DNA of 64,000 nt. Source: Polytrichum commune (taxonomy: Eukaryota > Streptophyta > Polytrichopsida > Polytrichales > Polytrichaceae). A model generated the notes under the pieces. That model was not told the origin of the DNA, did no database searches, and saw only the letters and a program-made list of their open reading frames with translations. The position numbers and the translations under genes were made by a program. Positions 34,659 through 46,150 of this stretch are shown here, one piece after another; within the stretch, counting starts at the first letter, position 1; each line of letters starts with the position of its first letter. The stretch lies in assembly GCA_950295325.1 (NCBI GenBank), contig OX485805.1:46460758-46524757 (forward strand), in the 5' to 3' direction.

Positions 34659-34713
34659 ATTGTGCATTGTGCCTAGTTCCAAATAGTAAGTGACACTAAA
34701 TACCCTAAACGGT
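34659..34713 (+). mobile_element. Family-C MITE end fragment
   Basis: TTCCAAATAGTAAGTGACAC followed by TAAATACCCTAAACGGTGTA matches the right end of the MITE at 37610-37825. It abuts the pogo-like element directly, so the pogo element probably inserted into an older MITE or the other way round. Confidence 0.55.
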
Positions 34714-35490
34714 GTAGCGAAACCTAATGGAGCTGTAGTAACAACAAACTTGAGAGGGGCATGTTCTAAACTACCGCAACCCCCCATGGTAGGTGCCATA
34801 AACTAACATTTGCGAAGTGAAGCCTATATGACACTATGTATACATCTATTATATCTGAACATACATGGCAAGGCTTGCAACTAACAACAAACACCAATAA
34901 AAACATTACACACACACGTGTTTCGATGAGATTGGACTATGTGCACGAAACAAGGACACCATTCTAAGTTGTGTAGTTTAACACAGTTGGACGGATCTAT
35001 GTGAACATTTAAGACAAAATCTTCAGCTTGACCTCTTACAACCTTTGCATCTCCACGCCAATCTTTACACTTAAAAAACGACAATCGCTTATTATTCACA
35101 ATTGGTAACCGGAAGAAGAGACAATTTGTGATCCCCATCCAACGGCCCCAAACGCATGTGAAGTTGGAAGTGCCCGTGATTCTAGGCCCGCGTAGCTCCT
35201 TTGGGACCACCCGAGGGATCGATGCAACCGAGGAGGAAACGGCCATGAGCTGCAATGATGCATAAAACTGACCCTAACATTCTTCCTGCACCTAGGGTAG
35301 CTGGCCCCTGGGCTCAACATTGGGGGGAATCATGCTTTTCCCTATACTACTACTAGGAGTCTCTAGAGCGTTCTCTTTATACCTATATTTATACATAAAA
35401 GAACACACGCGGTTTGAGTGTGTGAAATACCCCCACCCCCCCCCCCCCCCCCCCACCAATGATCAGGCAGTGAGGAATTCTGAACTTTTT
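34714..35490. other. Intergenic with an unassigned GC-richer segment
   Basis: On the minus strand 35080-35270 is open and GC-richer, with a start-like MAVSSSVASIPRVV after an ATTGCAG that could be a splice acceptor or a chance match. No known domain was recognised, so no gene is called. A C-run (35436-35455) follows. Confidence 0.3.
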
Positions 35491-35638
35491 CATAACATTA
35501 CTCAGCCCATGAGTTGTGTTCATGGGCCCCCGCAATGGGTTCAAGAATAAAGCCTCCAGATGTTGGAATCCCAGTGCTTTCAGACCGAATTTGAAGTCGG
35601 GGCAGCTGGACATAGTTCATTAGTTGAGTAATGTTATG
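35491..35638 (-). mobile_element. CATAACATTACTCA-type MITE (148 bp)
   Basis: Terminal inverted repeats are CATAACATTACTCA and TGAGTAATGTTATG. Read on the minus strand, the body matches those at 46520-46667 and 47878-48035 (CAAATTCGGTCTGAA / CTCAGTCTAAATTTGAA are the same region in opposite orientation). Confidence 0.75.
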
Positions 35639-36228
35639 TTGTGTGAGCACTTTTGAATGTTTGAAGAGCCATGTGCGACTCAGGGCGGTCCTCGAGAAGC
35701 AGCCACATGGAATGAAACCCGGTGTTAACTTAAGTATACCAAACTAGTAAGGTAGGTGTGTATATATGTGTGTTCACTTGTTGTTTTACATCTAATGTCA
35801 CTGCATGTAGCTATGGTTGTGGATGTTGTGTGAACGTACACTCGATTGACTTTGGTCCCGCTTAAAATGAGACCGGAGTTCTTCTGTTTGGTTACTTGGT
35901 TAGCTAGTTTGGGGTTTTGATTGGGCTTTGAAGGACATGTATATTTGCTGCATGTATATTTGATGTATCGAATTTTGGTATATCATGTCATTTTAGGCAT
36001 ATTTGCACAACTTTGAAACATACATCTGGTTTTGATTATGGATCTTGGTGTTGTGCAAAGAATGTTCAGATCTATGGCACACAAATGTTTGTCACATGCA
36101 TTAAGAGCATTTGCATTGTGCACTCTTCAGGTGTTTGTCCAATCCAAAATGGAAGGCTTTTGGCGACTAAGATGGAGGGGCTTATCATTGGGTAGGCCGT
36201 CCCTAGCACTCCGGTTGTATCATCATAT
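35639..36228. other. Intergenic, nothing recognised
   Basis: No open frame with a domain is seen. The 60-66 codon frames at 36013-36232 overlap in two frames and look random. Confidence 0.4.
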
Positions 36229-37100
36229 GTAAGGGTTGTTTTACACTCATGGCTAAGGGTTGTGAGGAATAAAGGATTTGGGTTTTCATGTGATCATGGT
36301 TGGTGGTCCTAAGACCATGACCTAGAGAAATCCATATCAGTGTTTAAATGCCTTGGCCACAAGACATGATGACTAAAACATGGGTGTAGTGGTTTAAAGA
36401 AAAAGAAATTGAAAGTAACTACAATTAGGGATGGGCTAAGATGAATTTTTATAGACATAAATTATATCTAAACCTAGGTTTTTGACATGATCACTTTCAT
36501 TTTTTGATAAGACAACTTATTTGGGTTCTCTCGCTACAAAAATTTGGGTGACCATCAAATTTTATAAATTTATGAACATTTAAGATTTCATGTCGCTTCT
36601 ATATCACTTTCTCATCCATTTTCTAATATGGTCACTCTTATTTAATAACCTTATGTAAAATAAAGTGGGAACACCACTCTTTTCTCTACCAATGGAAAGT
36701 TATAGAAAGTGGTGGTCATGGTGATTGATCACTACTACACTAAAAAGGATATTTATTTTTTGATTTTATTTAAAGTTGTTACCACTCTACCCTCTCTACA
36801 TTAATTTTCAATTTCTTGACAATTAATGTTAGACGTAAATGTGTTGCTACCTTCCCTATTGCCACCTCCCTTCTGCGAAGCATGGATTTCATATCCTTAC
36901 TAACACTAAATTCGAACATCTAACTTCCACATATTACCATAGTTGATATTTAGTGTTTGAGTTTACATTTAATATTACTTGCTTTCATAGGGTTATTGAC
37001 ATTTAGTGTATGCGTTCGTATTTAGTTTATCAAACACTAAATATCCTTTTTAGTGTAGTTGTAAACATGCCCTACTATTCTAGGATCAATATCCATAAGG
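36229..37100 (+). repeat. Dispersed ~520-bp repeat interrupted by a MITE
   Basis: It matches 51065-51640: GGTCCTAAGACCATGACC, CCTTGGCCACAAGACATGAT, TATTTGGGTTCTCTCGCT and GGTGGTCATGGTGATTGATC all have counterparts there in order. The match resumes after the MITE at 37056 with TTGTAAACATGCC. Confidence 0.75.
36738..37055 (+). mobile_element. TA-flanked MITE family A (318 bp)
   Basis: The termini CACTAAAAAGGATATTT and AAATATCCTTTTTAGTG are perfect inverts flanked by TA. The body is homologous, in opposite orientation, to 50241-50646 (TTGACAATTAATGTTAGA, CCATAGTTGATATTTAGTG and GTGTTTGAGTTTACATTTAA have counterparts). There is no ORF. Confidence 0.85.
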
Positions 37101-37609
37101 AAGGTAACGTGCTTAGTGTCCAAGTAGATGAAGTACCCATGCAAAGTCCTTTTGAAGCAATTGTGAAGGTCCGACTAGGATAGAGGATTCTTAATTTAGT
37201 GGTATTGCACATGTGATGTTTTATTTCACTATAATGCAACTTACAGAGTTGGTGACATCATAGCATATTAGCTCACTCTAAGTCAACAACGACATCATCA
37301 CGAAGCCAACCTTATGCAAAAATGTGCAGGCAATACGGATGTCTAGAGGTTAAATCCGCAAAGAGAATTTTACCACGTGGGTGGGCACTCGGATGGGTCC
37401 AATGGAGCTACTCTTTCAAGTCAATTTCAATGGAGCTACCTCGTGTCTTCGTTGAATGGACCGTAAATTTGTGATGACGGTAGCATACGGCTTAGGATTC
37501 GTGTCAACCATGTTGGGGGTCCGTAAAAAAAAACTATGTTAGGGGTTCGTTGAAAAGAAATCGACTGCCTATAGGTTTATGGTATTTTCATATCAACCTA
37601 ATCTCACTA
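37056..37609. other. Intergenic, nothing recognised
   Basis: After the end of the 36229 repeat, no gene or clear repeat is visible up to the next MITE. Confidence 0.4.
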
Positions 37610-37825
37610 CACCATTTATGGTATTTAGTGTCACTCACTTAACTGGAGTTACCACTTTTTTAACTTCTTGCTAAGAATGTAAGTTTTTATCAAGTACAGT
37701 CAATAATGTTGTATATTGTATATTCAACCTATCTAATCTTTGTTGGTAACAAATGAAATCTATAATAAGAATTGTAGGCTTGCATGATTCCAAATAGTAA
37801 GTTACACTAACTGCCATAAATGGTG
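37610..37825 (+). mobile_element. Family-C MITE, copy 1 (216 bp)
   Basis: The ends CACCATTTATGGTATTTAGTG and AGTTACACTAACTGCCATAAATGGTG form an imperfect inverted repeat with core CACCATTTATGG / CCATAAATGGTG. It is flanked by TA on the left and TG on the right. The body has a GGAGTTAC-CAC segment and TTCCAAATAGTAAGT near the right end. Confidence 0.7.
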
Positions 37826-37842
37826 TGGAGTCTTTGATATCG

Positions 37843-38061
37843 CACTATATACGATATTTAGTGTCACGTATTGTTTGGAGTTACACAATGCTATATCTTT
37901 TTTACTATTGATGTAATGTTTTTACCCAATAAAGCTATTAATATTTTATAATGTCCAAACAACCACTTTGACATTTGTTGACAAACTATGAGATGCGCAA
38001 TAAATAGGTAAAGCATTGTGTAATTCCTAATAGAAAGTAACACTAAATACACTATTTAGTG
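37843..38061 (+). mobile_element. Family-C MITE, copy 2 (219 bp)
   Basis: It lies only 17 bp after copy 1 in the same orientation. It starts CACTATATACGATATTTAGTG and ends AACACTAAATACACTATTTAGTG (core TAAATACACTATTTAGTG), followed by TA. It shares the GGAGTTACAC and TAATAGAAAGTAACAC blocks with copy 1. Confidence 0.7.
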
Positions 38062-38483
38062 TAGCCCTAGAGTCGTATTTTCTTTCAATAATAAAATTTC
38101 GAGTTGTATGAGTCCTCCAACATTTTACCCTTAATGCAAGTAATAATAGTAAGATAGTAACCAATAGTAGAAAGATTAATCTATAGAAAATCTCTTTATA
38201 TTTACAGGCTTCTCAAATGGATAACTTCACCTAGACGGTGTCAGCTAGAACTTCACCATAACAATACCATCTACGAGATGAGGATCGATTTGGGTGATGC
38301 TGGACTAATTCAAGGTCTTTGATGCCATTTTCGGAGTCGAATTGTCTTCAAACGATGATTTCCACACGATAAATAACCCACTCCATTTTCACCTTCCAGA
38401 CGAACGAGATTACCCAAACACCTCGCAATTCTAGCCTGTAAACACGGGCGTGAGTATGTGTCAAGATTGCAGCTAGTGGCGAA

Positions 38484-38638
38484 TCAGAATAATAAGAGCC
38501 AGTTGTGGAGATAATATGTGTTGAAGACACCCTGGAAGTGGAGTTCAATGTGATCATTCCAATTAGAAGGTTGATTGGGTAGGCCCGGCAAAGCAGGACA
38601 TTCATCATCACTCATGGAGCCGTGCAACCATTTCGAGA
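38484..38638 (-). CDS. Possible terminal exon, unknown product
   Basis: On the minus strand a pyrimidine-rich run ending CAGCAG precedes a 51-codon open stretch (SKWLHGSMSDDECPALPG through NYLHNW-like residues) that stops at TGA (38484-38486). Acceptor and frame are compatible with a cryptic donor (ACCG|GTTTGG) near the end of TPR exon 2, so it could be an alternative 3' exon of that gene. It could equally be chance; no family match. Confidence 0.15.
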
Positions 38639-39009
38639 CTGCTGTATTATTTCTAAAAGTAGAAACATAAATGTGAAGAAACCGTATATACTGTAATTAT
38701 CCTGAACGATCAATGGCCAGTTCGATTGGGGGGAAAAAGCAACCCCCATCCACACCCTTGTCTTGAGTATGATTTGTCCACCCAAATTGGACCTAACGGA
38801 GTTTCTAAATGCGGCATCAAGGCACAATATTGAGATATTTCAGTCTCATCACAAATGGTGAAGGGTGAGCATCTGCGCAGGAATACCAGGGCCACCGATT
38901 TCCAGAACAACAAAAATATCAGTTTGAAAAGCAGTGCAAAAATGTAACGGTACACCCAACACAAAGATAGATAAGATAGATGAACGAGCATCATCACTTC
39001 TCCCAGAAA

Positions 39010-39096
39010 TTTATTGCTCCAGATCTACAAAAAGAAAACAACGATGCTGCCACTGAAACTCCGGGATGTATCATTCCATCACCCGAAGTTTTTATT
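39010..39096 (-). terminator. Candidate poly(A) signals of the TPR gene
   Basis: Minus-strand AATAAA hexamers lie at 39091-39096 and 39010-39015, about 400 and 480 bp past the TPR stop codon. Either could direct 3' end formation. Confidence 0.45.
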
Positions 39097-39386
39097 GTAG
39101 TAGTTCGCTGTAACAGTGTATAAGATATTTCACAATGCAGATGCCTTGTTTGCCTGTCTGCGCTAAAGTTACCTACGAACACGGTTACAGTACAAGTCTA
39201 TTAACCACTCTCAAACCTTCCTCCTAATCACCTAATCTTACCTCTATAGAAGAGTGCAAAATTGTGGGTTGTAGCAGAAACAGCCTGCATCGGATCTCCA
39301 CTTCTACAACCAATACCAAACTCTGATGACACCTTATCAGTTGCATCTGAAATCGGTCTCAAGCATATGAAAAACGTTTTCGTAAC

Positions 39387-39389
<3 letters not shown>

Positions 39390-39425
<36 letters not shown>
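39390..39425 (+). repeat. (TC)n microsatellite in the TPR 3'UTR
   Basis: About 18 TC units, i.e. (GA)n on the sense strand of the TPR gene, starting some 70 bp after its stop codon. Confidence 0.95.
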
Positions 39426-39429
<4 letters not shown>

Positions 39430-39496
39430 GAAATCTTTCTCGATTACTTACTGCACAAGTTGCAACCAGGTTGTGGCGAGGTCAGGTGCGGTTTGC

Positions 39497-41843
39497 TCAA
39501 ACCAAACCGGTGGGGCGTGAGCAACGCGAGTCGAAAATGTCTCCCTCGTGCCATGTAAAATGCGAATAATTGCCAGCATGGTAAGGGTTGTCCGGGTCAG
39601 AGGCAACAGCAGCTCGGAATGCCCTGTCTGCTGCCACCTTGTCACCTCGTGCACGCCACAAAAAGTTTGCATACTTACCAAGCACTTCTCCATCAGTAGG
39701 ATCCGCTTGCATCGCGCGGTGGAAGTACTCTTCAGCTCTGTGGTTCAAGCAAATAAGGCTATGGTGAGAACAAGTGCCAGTAAGTAGCGCAAAATGCTAT
39801 TTCACATATACAGATTGAAAGAATGCAAACGAGATATCTACAAACCCTCATCAGCTTGGGCAAAAATTATGTGAAATGAGACTCTGGTAAGAACAAGAGC
39901 CCCTTCCGAACAAGGAATGCAGCCATAAGAAAGAAGGGTGCACAAATCTTAACTCGAGCATTCTTCACCACATGAACAATTGAGAGAATTGCTTAAACAG
40001 ACGAGAATTTCAAGCCATGGCGGCAGTACCTATTGTTGTCGTGGCGGACTAGGTAGAGGAACTGTGCATAGTTTGCAAGCAGCAGGACGTTGACTGGCTC
40101 CAAGTCCAGGGCATGCTGGTACTCCAGATCAGTTCGGTCGTAGCAAATGTAATTGTCAGGGCTAATGGAAGCTTGAACTGGGGCAACCAACTTTCTCGAG
40201 ACCTCCCTGTCGATTTGCACCGGAGCGAGCCAGCCGGAGGAAGATTCCATTTGTTTCAAAGACTCCCTCATGAATGCCCTCAGTACCAGGTCATCAGCCG
40301 CAGGCATTGCAGCATCAAGATTTCCATTCCCCATTGACATGTGCTCAGAATCTCTCCCCTGTTTCAGAGACTGACTCCTTAACAATCCCTTGGCGGACCT
40401 ACTACTGGAGTTCCTGTCCACTTGGGGTTGCGTTTCCTTGTGGCCTCTGTAACATCCCTCTCGGCCAAGAAATGGAGCATCAACACTCTTCACATGGGTT
40501 TCTTCGCCGTCAGCAGGAAGGCTGGTGAGCTTGACAGGTTGTGATGAACCTGCTGCATCCGGAGAGGTTGTGGCCATGGCAGCAGCAGCGGCCAAGGCAA
40601 CATTCTCACCCAAGGAGTACACAGTGAAGTTAGCCAGAAGTACCATGGTGGAAAGCATAAACTCCGGGGTGCGAGCAAACACTTGCTGAAACAGCCACAC
40701 GAAAGACAACTGCATTTCCTTGTGCACCGGGGTCACCAACCGCCCCAGGTTATCTCCGTAAACAGATTGGTGAGACTCCAAAGCATGGCCATGCATGGCT
40801 TTGATAATGTACACCATGGAGGAGAATGCAATCTGGATGCCACACGTTCGAGATGGCGAAACCATGGCACTTAATTTCTTCCCATGGCTATTCCGCCTCT
40901 TTAATCTCCGTAAAGATATAGGCAAACTCACGCAGTCCACCTCTCTGCCCAAACCAGAGACTACTGCCTTCGCCCCACCCCCCATCGTCATCATCGAATC
41001 ACCACCACCCGGTTTTGCTGTCGAGTGAACAAAAAACTCTTTTGCAGGTGGACCTTGGGATGATGAAAATGATGATACATCGGGGTTGTAGTAGGAACAC
41101 TCCGGTTGCATCTTGAGCGAAGAGTTCAACCTATCCTTCAAAGAATCCAGAGCTCCCCTAGCTTCCTCCGCCACGACAGACCTCATCTCCTCCCCTTTCA
41201 TTTTCTTACCTTCAGATGATGAATTCCATCGCAATTCATCAGGTCCCTTGGTAGCACGGCCGCCGCCGCCACCACCACCACCACCACCGCTACCAAAGCT
41301 CTGCCATTCCGGAGCTCGGAACTGCGTTGGGAAGAATTTCATTTCCTTCTGTATGACGCTCCCACTTCTGCGCCTTGGACTCTCAAGAGACTTCAAACCC
41401 CACTCCATGGCCGAGTCTTCTTCTTCCCTCTCATGGCGATCCTCGTCTCCAACCTCGTCCAGCATGGCCTTCAAGTTGCTGCTGGACTCTAGACTCTCTA
41501 AACAGCCTCTGCTCCCCGACCTCCGCATGGAAGAATTCTCCTCCAACATTTTCCTTGAGGAGACATCACCAAGGAAACCAGACAAGCCGGACCCTAGCGA
41601 CACCGAGCGGCGAATTGTCGATGCACCACCGCCGAGGCCCCCCACTTTAGCATTGGAAGATTGCTGGCGATTCCTCCGGTCCAGCTGTGGAGATGCTGGA
41701 GTCAACGATCCTTGACGAGATAACACCGTCCTGCCTTCCTCTGATATCAGGTCGAGCGATGCGGCTGCGTGCCTCGTTGCGGAGTGTGCTGCCGCCATGC
41801 TGGATGATCGCCTACTTGAATACACCGCTGCCTCACACAGCAT
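39497..41843 (-). CDS. Plant TPR-repeat protein, two exons
   Basis: Exon 1 is 41843-40030 and exon 2 is 39737-39497; the intron has a donor AATAG|GTACTG and an acceptor ACCACAG|AGCTG. Splicing gives 684 residues and joins NN-R-AEEYF across an AG|A codon, restoring a continuous TPR. The ATG at 41843 is the first in the long frame. Residues 1-330 are Ser/Gly/charged low complexity, with a Gly10 run near 189 encoded by a CCN repeat (about 41260-41291). Residues 330-415 are the block typical of this plant family (CGIQIAFSSMVYIIKAM, then LSTMVLLANFTVYSLGEN). Residues about 568-675 are three TPRs, including NVLLLANYAQFLYLVRHDNNR, EEYFHRAMQADPTDGEVLGK and ADRAFRAAVASDPDNPYHAG. The order matches the TPR-domain proteins of the Arabidopsis At1g07280/At2g29670 type, cited from memory. 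TPRs mediate protein-protein contacts; no specific partner can be named. The C-terminus after HFTWHEGD departs from the usual ending. Confidence 0.9.
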
Positions 41844-42590
41844 ATCTTCCTACTTCTAAACACAAATCTCTCTCAATCTCTCCCTCTCACAATCTACCTA
41901 ATTCTGTACGTCGAGCTTTGCCACAGAAATCTCTCCGACTTGCACTCTCCCTCGCTCTCTCTCTCTCTGTCTCTCACCTACCGAAACCTTCACCCCAACA
42001 CAACACAACACAACACAACACAACACCAAACCTTCTCCTTAACCAAACAAACAAACCCTCTCTCCTTATGCTTTAGCTTCGCCAAAACCAGAAGCGCACT
42101 AACCTCTTCGTCGCCATCCTCCACTCACTAGCACACCTTCCCGACAACAGACACTTACTTACACAGCAAATGCCACCACATCTTCTTCTTCTTCTTCCCC
42201 CACCTCAACAACGAGAGGGAAAAATGAACACTTCGACCCCACCGTCACCTCCCCACAAACCGAGAGAATCACTTGCGAAAGCTTCGAGAACCACGTCGAC
42301 CAATGTTCTCTACCACCAGAGAATCCTCAACTTGTAAATAATAAGCTTACTACCTTAACGATGCCTGCGCTTGAATTCATCAGCCCATTGGTGATGCACA
42401 ACAGAACAAAACCCAAAAAAAAAAATCCAACGCCCGCGACTCACGACTCGGGATGGAATGTCGATGACTCCGCTCTCAACCTGATGAAATGCGAACCGAA
42501 GCTTCCGGCGATACGATACCCCGAGTCCGTCTGACATATATGACGCACCAAGCTAGCAGTATTTTCGTATACATATCATACCGTATGTAT
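41844..42590 (-). other. 5'UTR of the TPR gene with an upstream ORF
   Basis: About 750 nt between the predicted transcription start (about 42590) and the ATG. On the sense strand it is GA-rich with a TTGTG pentanucleotide repeat (41995-42026) and GAGA tracts (around 41940-41975). A 60-codon upstream ORF (42537-42355, minus) could dampen translation. A donor-like AAG|GTAGTAAG lies just past it near 42353, so the leader may be spliced; I cannot fix the acceptor. Confidence 0.45.
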
Positions 42591-42616
42591 ACATACACAG
42601 TATGGCTACATAACCG

Positions 42617-42626
42617 TATTTATATA
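42617..42626 (-). promoter_or_regulatory. TATA box of the TPR gene
   Basis: The minus-strand sequence TATATAAATA is an exact plant TATA consensus in a suitable place upstream of a GA-rich leader. Transcription would start near 42590. Confidence 0.55.
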
Positions 42627-43539
42627 CCAACATGGCTCCGGGTCTTCTGCCTATGGTGCGTATAAACCGCCGTATACCGGACTTCGTACGCCGGAGAGTG
42701 CCGGAGAACCAGCCACGGCGAATCAAAAGCTGCACACAAGAAAACAAAGGAGAGTTAAAACCTCCTCTCTTGTTGTTGTTGTTGGTGGTGGTGGTGGTTA
42801 TGGAGCTTGAAATAGCTAGGCTACTTAGGTGTATCATGCTATGATGATGGTCCTTGCTAGGAGGTGGATGGAGCTAGTAGTTTGTGTGAGGAATAATAAT
42901 ATGGAGGCGAGTGGGCGATGAGTGGGTCATGGGTTGGGGGCGCTAGTAGCTAGGGGCAGAGGAAAAAACAATCTCCTTCTATATTAGTCGTTGACGGGTT
43001 CGTTTTACCCATGTGACGTGATTCGTCATGAAGGGGGTAATGCCATCAATGTAGGTGCATGTGAAAGTGAATTGACGCATGGATAATTGAAGGAAAACGA
43101 TTCCCAAGTAGGTTTGTTAGTTACTGTGGCATGGTGAATTAAGCGCTACATCAATGGGAAGTTGAAGAAGAAGAAGAAGAAGAAAGGAAGGAATATCGAA
43201 TCAACGTTAAAATAAAGTAGCGAAATAGGTGCATAACATGTGGGAATCTACCAAACAGTTTGGGCCAAATTCAAAATAAATGAAAGCTAAAAAGTGATGT
43301 TTGATGAAAACTTAGTAGTTGTTGTTGGTTACATAACTCAAACAAGCTTGCCTAGGTATTATTGGTGGTCAAGGTTTTTGCTAGGAGGGGGACAAGCTAG
43401 TAGGTGTATGATGATTATTGCAAGCGGCAAGTGGGTGGGGGCACTAGGGGTGGAGGACAAAACACATTCTCCAATTATATTTGTCACAAACGGTTCATTT
43501 TAACCCATGTGATGTGCTACGGAGATGCAGTGCCACTTG
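42627..43539. other. Upstream region, no gene seen
   Basis: It holds (TTG)n and (GGT)n tracts near 42770-42800, an (AAG)n tract near 43165-43180 and a fragment of the AAACGATTCCCAAGTAGGTT dispersed repeat near 43097. Open frames lack domains. Confidence 0.4.
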
Positions 43540-43793
43540 CAATTGAAAAGGAACTGATATGTGGGTGGTTGAGAAAGAGGACTCTCAAGTAGGTCAATTA
43601 CCCCGCACCAATTAGATGCTTGAGAATGGAATTGAAGGTGGTTGCCAAGTAGGTTAACTTAGTCCCCGCTACACTTAGGTGCTTTCAGAACTAGAAGGCG
43701 GTTGGTTATGTATACGAGGAGCCACATTTGTCAAGAGGACTCCTCCATCACACTAATTTTGTGCAATCACAAGTGTGCCCTTGACACATGTGG

Positions 43794-43830
<37 letters not shown>

Positions 43831-43840
43831 CGATGATGTG
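43540..43840 (+). repeat. Dispersed repeat shared with 3960-4240, plus (AT)n
   Basis: TGTGGGTGGTTGAGAAAGAG, TTAGATGCTTGAGAATGGAA, then CAAGAGGACTCCTCC and TTGTGCAATCACAAGTGTGC parallel the 4-kb copy. The unit is partly duplicated inside (GTAGGTTAACTTAGTCCCCG). It ends in an (AT)16 microsatellite at 43797-43828. Confidence 0.55.
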
Positions 43841-44900
43841 CATCCATTGTTTTCATTAAGTGGATCATGTGATCTTACCTATCATCCACTAGACACTAGA
43901 CACAAAGCATGCTTATGATTTAGATGAATGTGATAGGTTCTATAACCATCTAGTGGACAAAAAGCATTGGCAAGACCATAACATTCCCAACAATGTTTTT
44001 TCTCTTCCTTTTGCTAAATCCTTTGAACATGAGAGAGTGGTTAGTACGAAGCAACAAGCTAGTACTAATGAACCAAGTACTTACATGGAATCCAACAGGC
44101 ACAAACAACAATTAGCAACTACCTATCGCGGTAACTTCAAAACTGGATGCAACTACCTACCTACCTAATACAAAAATCTAACCTATTCAACCCGACAATC
44201 GAATATGTCTGTGGAATTGGGACCACATAAGATCCGCATACCTAAAAACAACACCGAACCTAAACCCAACACTACGTACCACAATCACACATCTAGGGGC
44301 TTCAATATATCATTGTGGAACAGTAGACAATGTTGATTAGGGCTACATCGCGCTTTGTTACCTCACATAACATTATTCAGAGCAAGGGATTGAATTCCCT
44401 TCCCATTTAAGTAGCCCCCAGCCAACAAATTACAGAACATGACAGGACTAAGCCGTTGAAAACATGGCCACTTTAATCTAAACGGATTCGAGCGACACAA
44501 CAATAACCAAAGTTGTGGAGGTTGTCGCCTCACCGCCATTAGCTAAAGTCGTGCCACTACATTACCTTGCATATTCTCCCACCACCTAGTCAAGCCATAT
44601 GTTTGAGTTTTATCCAGTTACAGGCGGGCGGGAGGGGACTAGTTTCATGACACGACATATCCAACTTCTATAATCAGTGTGATTATGATTATGATCATGA
44701 TCATGTCAGAATAATCATGATCAGTGTGGAAACTAGATCGATCTACACAGAGTTGTGCCAACATGATCTGCAGACTATTCTCATGAGACCCCACGCAACG
44801 TAGTTAATTCCAAGACTGGATAATGTAATTGTAAACGGAAAACTTCGTTGTAAATCGCTTACTTGCAAACAGGATCTATAGATTAGCTACTACTTATTTA
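43841..44900. other. Intergenic with a palindromic ATGATCATGATC tract
   Basis: No gene is seen. At 44670-44735 a GATTATGATTATGATCATGA tract with nearby inverted pieces can fold on itself; it looks like simple-sequence drift. Confidence 0.4.
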
Positions 44901-45030
44901 GGTCTCGTGCTACGATCATGGTTTTTGATCGACCCAAAGCATCCCAGCTTAGGCACCAGATTTAGGGTCTCGTGCTATGTTCATGGTTTTTGCTCGACCC
45001 AAAGCATCCCAGCTTATTAGGCACCGGATG
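44901..45030 (+). repeat. Two tandem ~65-bp units
   Basis: GGTCTCGTGCTACGATCATG at 44901 is repeated with three visible changes at 44966, followed in both by TTT-TCGACCCAAAGCATCCCA and CTTA-GGCACC. Confidence 0.9.
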
Positions 45031-45364
45031 CAGCTACGCAGCACTAACTTAGCCTAACCTACTGGCCTAGTATGTCTAGGATTGTTGCAAAAGTGAGTGG
45101 AGCAGAAAAGCTGGCGACTCTCTTGGTGCACCGTAGCCCCAGCCTTTAAAACAACACTACTTATTGCACAGAGCTGAAAAGCAGCGGTCCGGAGGGAGGG
45201 GATTTCCCTTGCCCCCGATTTTGCCCCTTCCATCGTCATCACCGCTTTCTCAACGAGGCAGCCTCCTAAATGATCAGATTTGTCCTCCTCATCAGCCCAT
45301 GTAATGCCGGTGGGCGATAGTGTAGTGTTGATTTCCCCCCTGCGCTGCTTCGTTCGAATTCGCG

Positions 45365-46150
45365 CAACGGACAAACTATTCCACCCTGACCCACGGTGCA
45401 TTTTCACTTGGAAACGGACAAAAGTCACACGCACACTCTTTTTACTCTCTCTCTCTCTCTCTCTCTCGATCCAATCCATGCAAGGGACAAACCGCAGATT
45501 TTTTATTCCGCCTACGCGTTCTGCCACTGGCAACCATGCAATTTCCTGTTGGAAATGGACAAAAGACGTCACACCCAGACATTTTTTTACTGTCTATCTA
45601 ATCAGACCTGCAAATCGGCATTCGTTTGGGACTAGACTTTGTGTGGGCACTCAGAATTCCGTATCACTATGGACAAGTAAGTTAAGTGGAGATTTTTTAT
45701 TCCAATTCATCCCTACTGTGGGCACCGCGCCTGCAATAGTTTTGATTTGCAACTCCGCGGCGTCCTGAAAGGGGTCAATAGATTTTTGGGGGGGAGTCCA
45801 GTTGGTTTAGTCCTAAGCACACAATGATGCGCACATGCAATGCGTGTGTGTATCTTTGGTCACAATTGACGATGCACAAAAAGCCTCCCAGATTTTTGTT
45901 CCGACTCTCTAATTTCACAGGTGCGCAGTGATGCGACTCACACAAAATCACAAGATTTTTGCACTCGCAATTTCTGCGGTAACTCACGCATGCGAGAGTC
46001 TCATTCCCAATCGCAACGATGCTATATCTCCACAATCGACAAAAGTCTAGATTTCTATCGGACCCTCTTGGCATCACTCATGCAGCGATGCGCTCTTCGC
46101 TTGACTCGACGGTGGACACAAAAAGCCAACACTGGGAATCGACACTCTTA
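45365..46150 (+). repeat. Degenerate tandem array of ~120-bp units
   Basis: Units marked by a TTTTTATTCC or GATTTTTGTTCC start, a GCA-TTTC-CTTGGAAA-GGACAAAA block, and a CACACNCACAC/TTTTTAC end recur at about 45380, 45500, 45690 and 45890. Divergence is high. An open minus-strand frame of 172 codons (45054-45572) runs through the (CT)n tract as RERERE and has no domain; I do not call it a gene. Confidence 0.4.

Noticed and set aside
34881-35255. Transit-peptide-like MAVSSSVASIPRVV start on the minus strand
   Set aside because: A short Ser/Val-rich start after an ATTGCAG is not enough; the frame loses protein-like character after about 60 codons and has no family match.
36738-37055. CACTA (En/Spm) transposon because the end reads CACTA
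   Set aside because: Comparison with the empty site supports a TA target duplication and not the 3-bp duplication of CACTA elements, and the conserved end is CACTAAA, not CACTACAA.
40113-41715. Several plus-strand frames over the TPR gene, the longest 200 codons
   Set aside because: They are antisense to a well-supported coding exon and Pro/Ser-rich as expected from its GGN codons.
45054-45572. 172-codon minus-strand frame with RERERE
   Set aside because: The Arg/Glu run is a translated (CT)n microsatellite, the frame crosses a degenerate tandem array, and no domain is visible.
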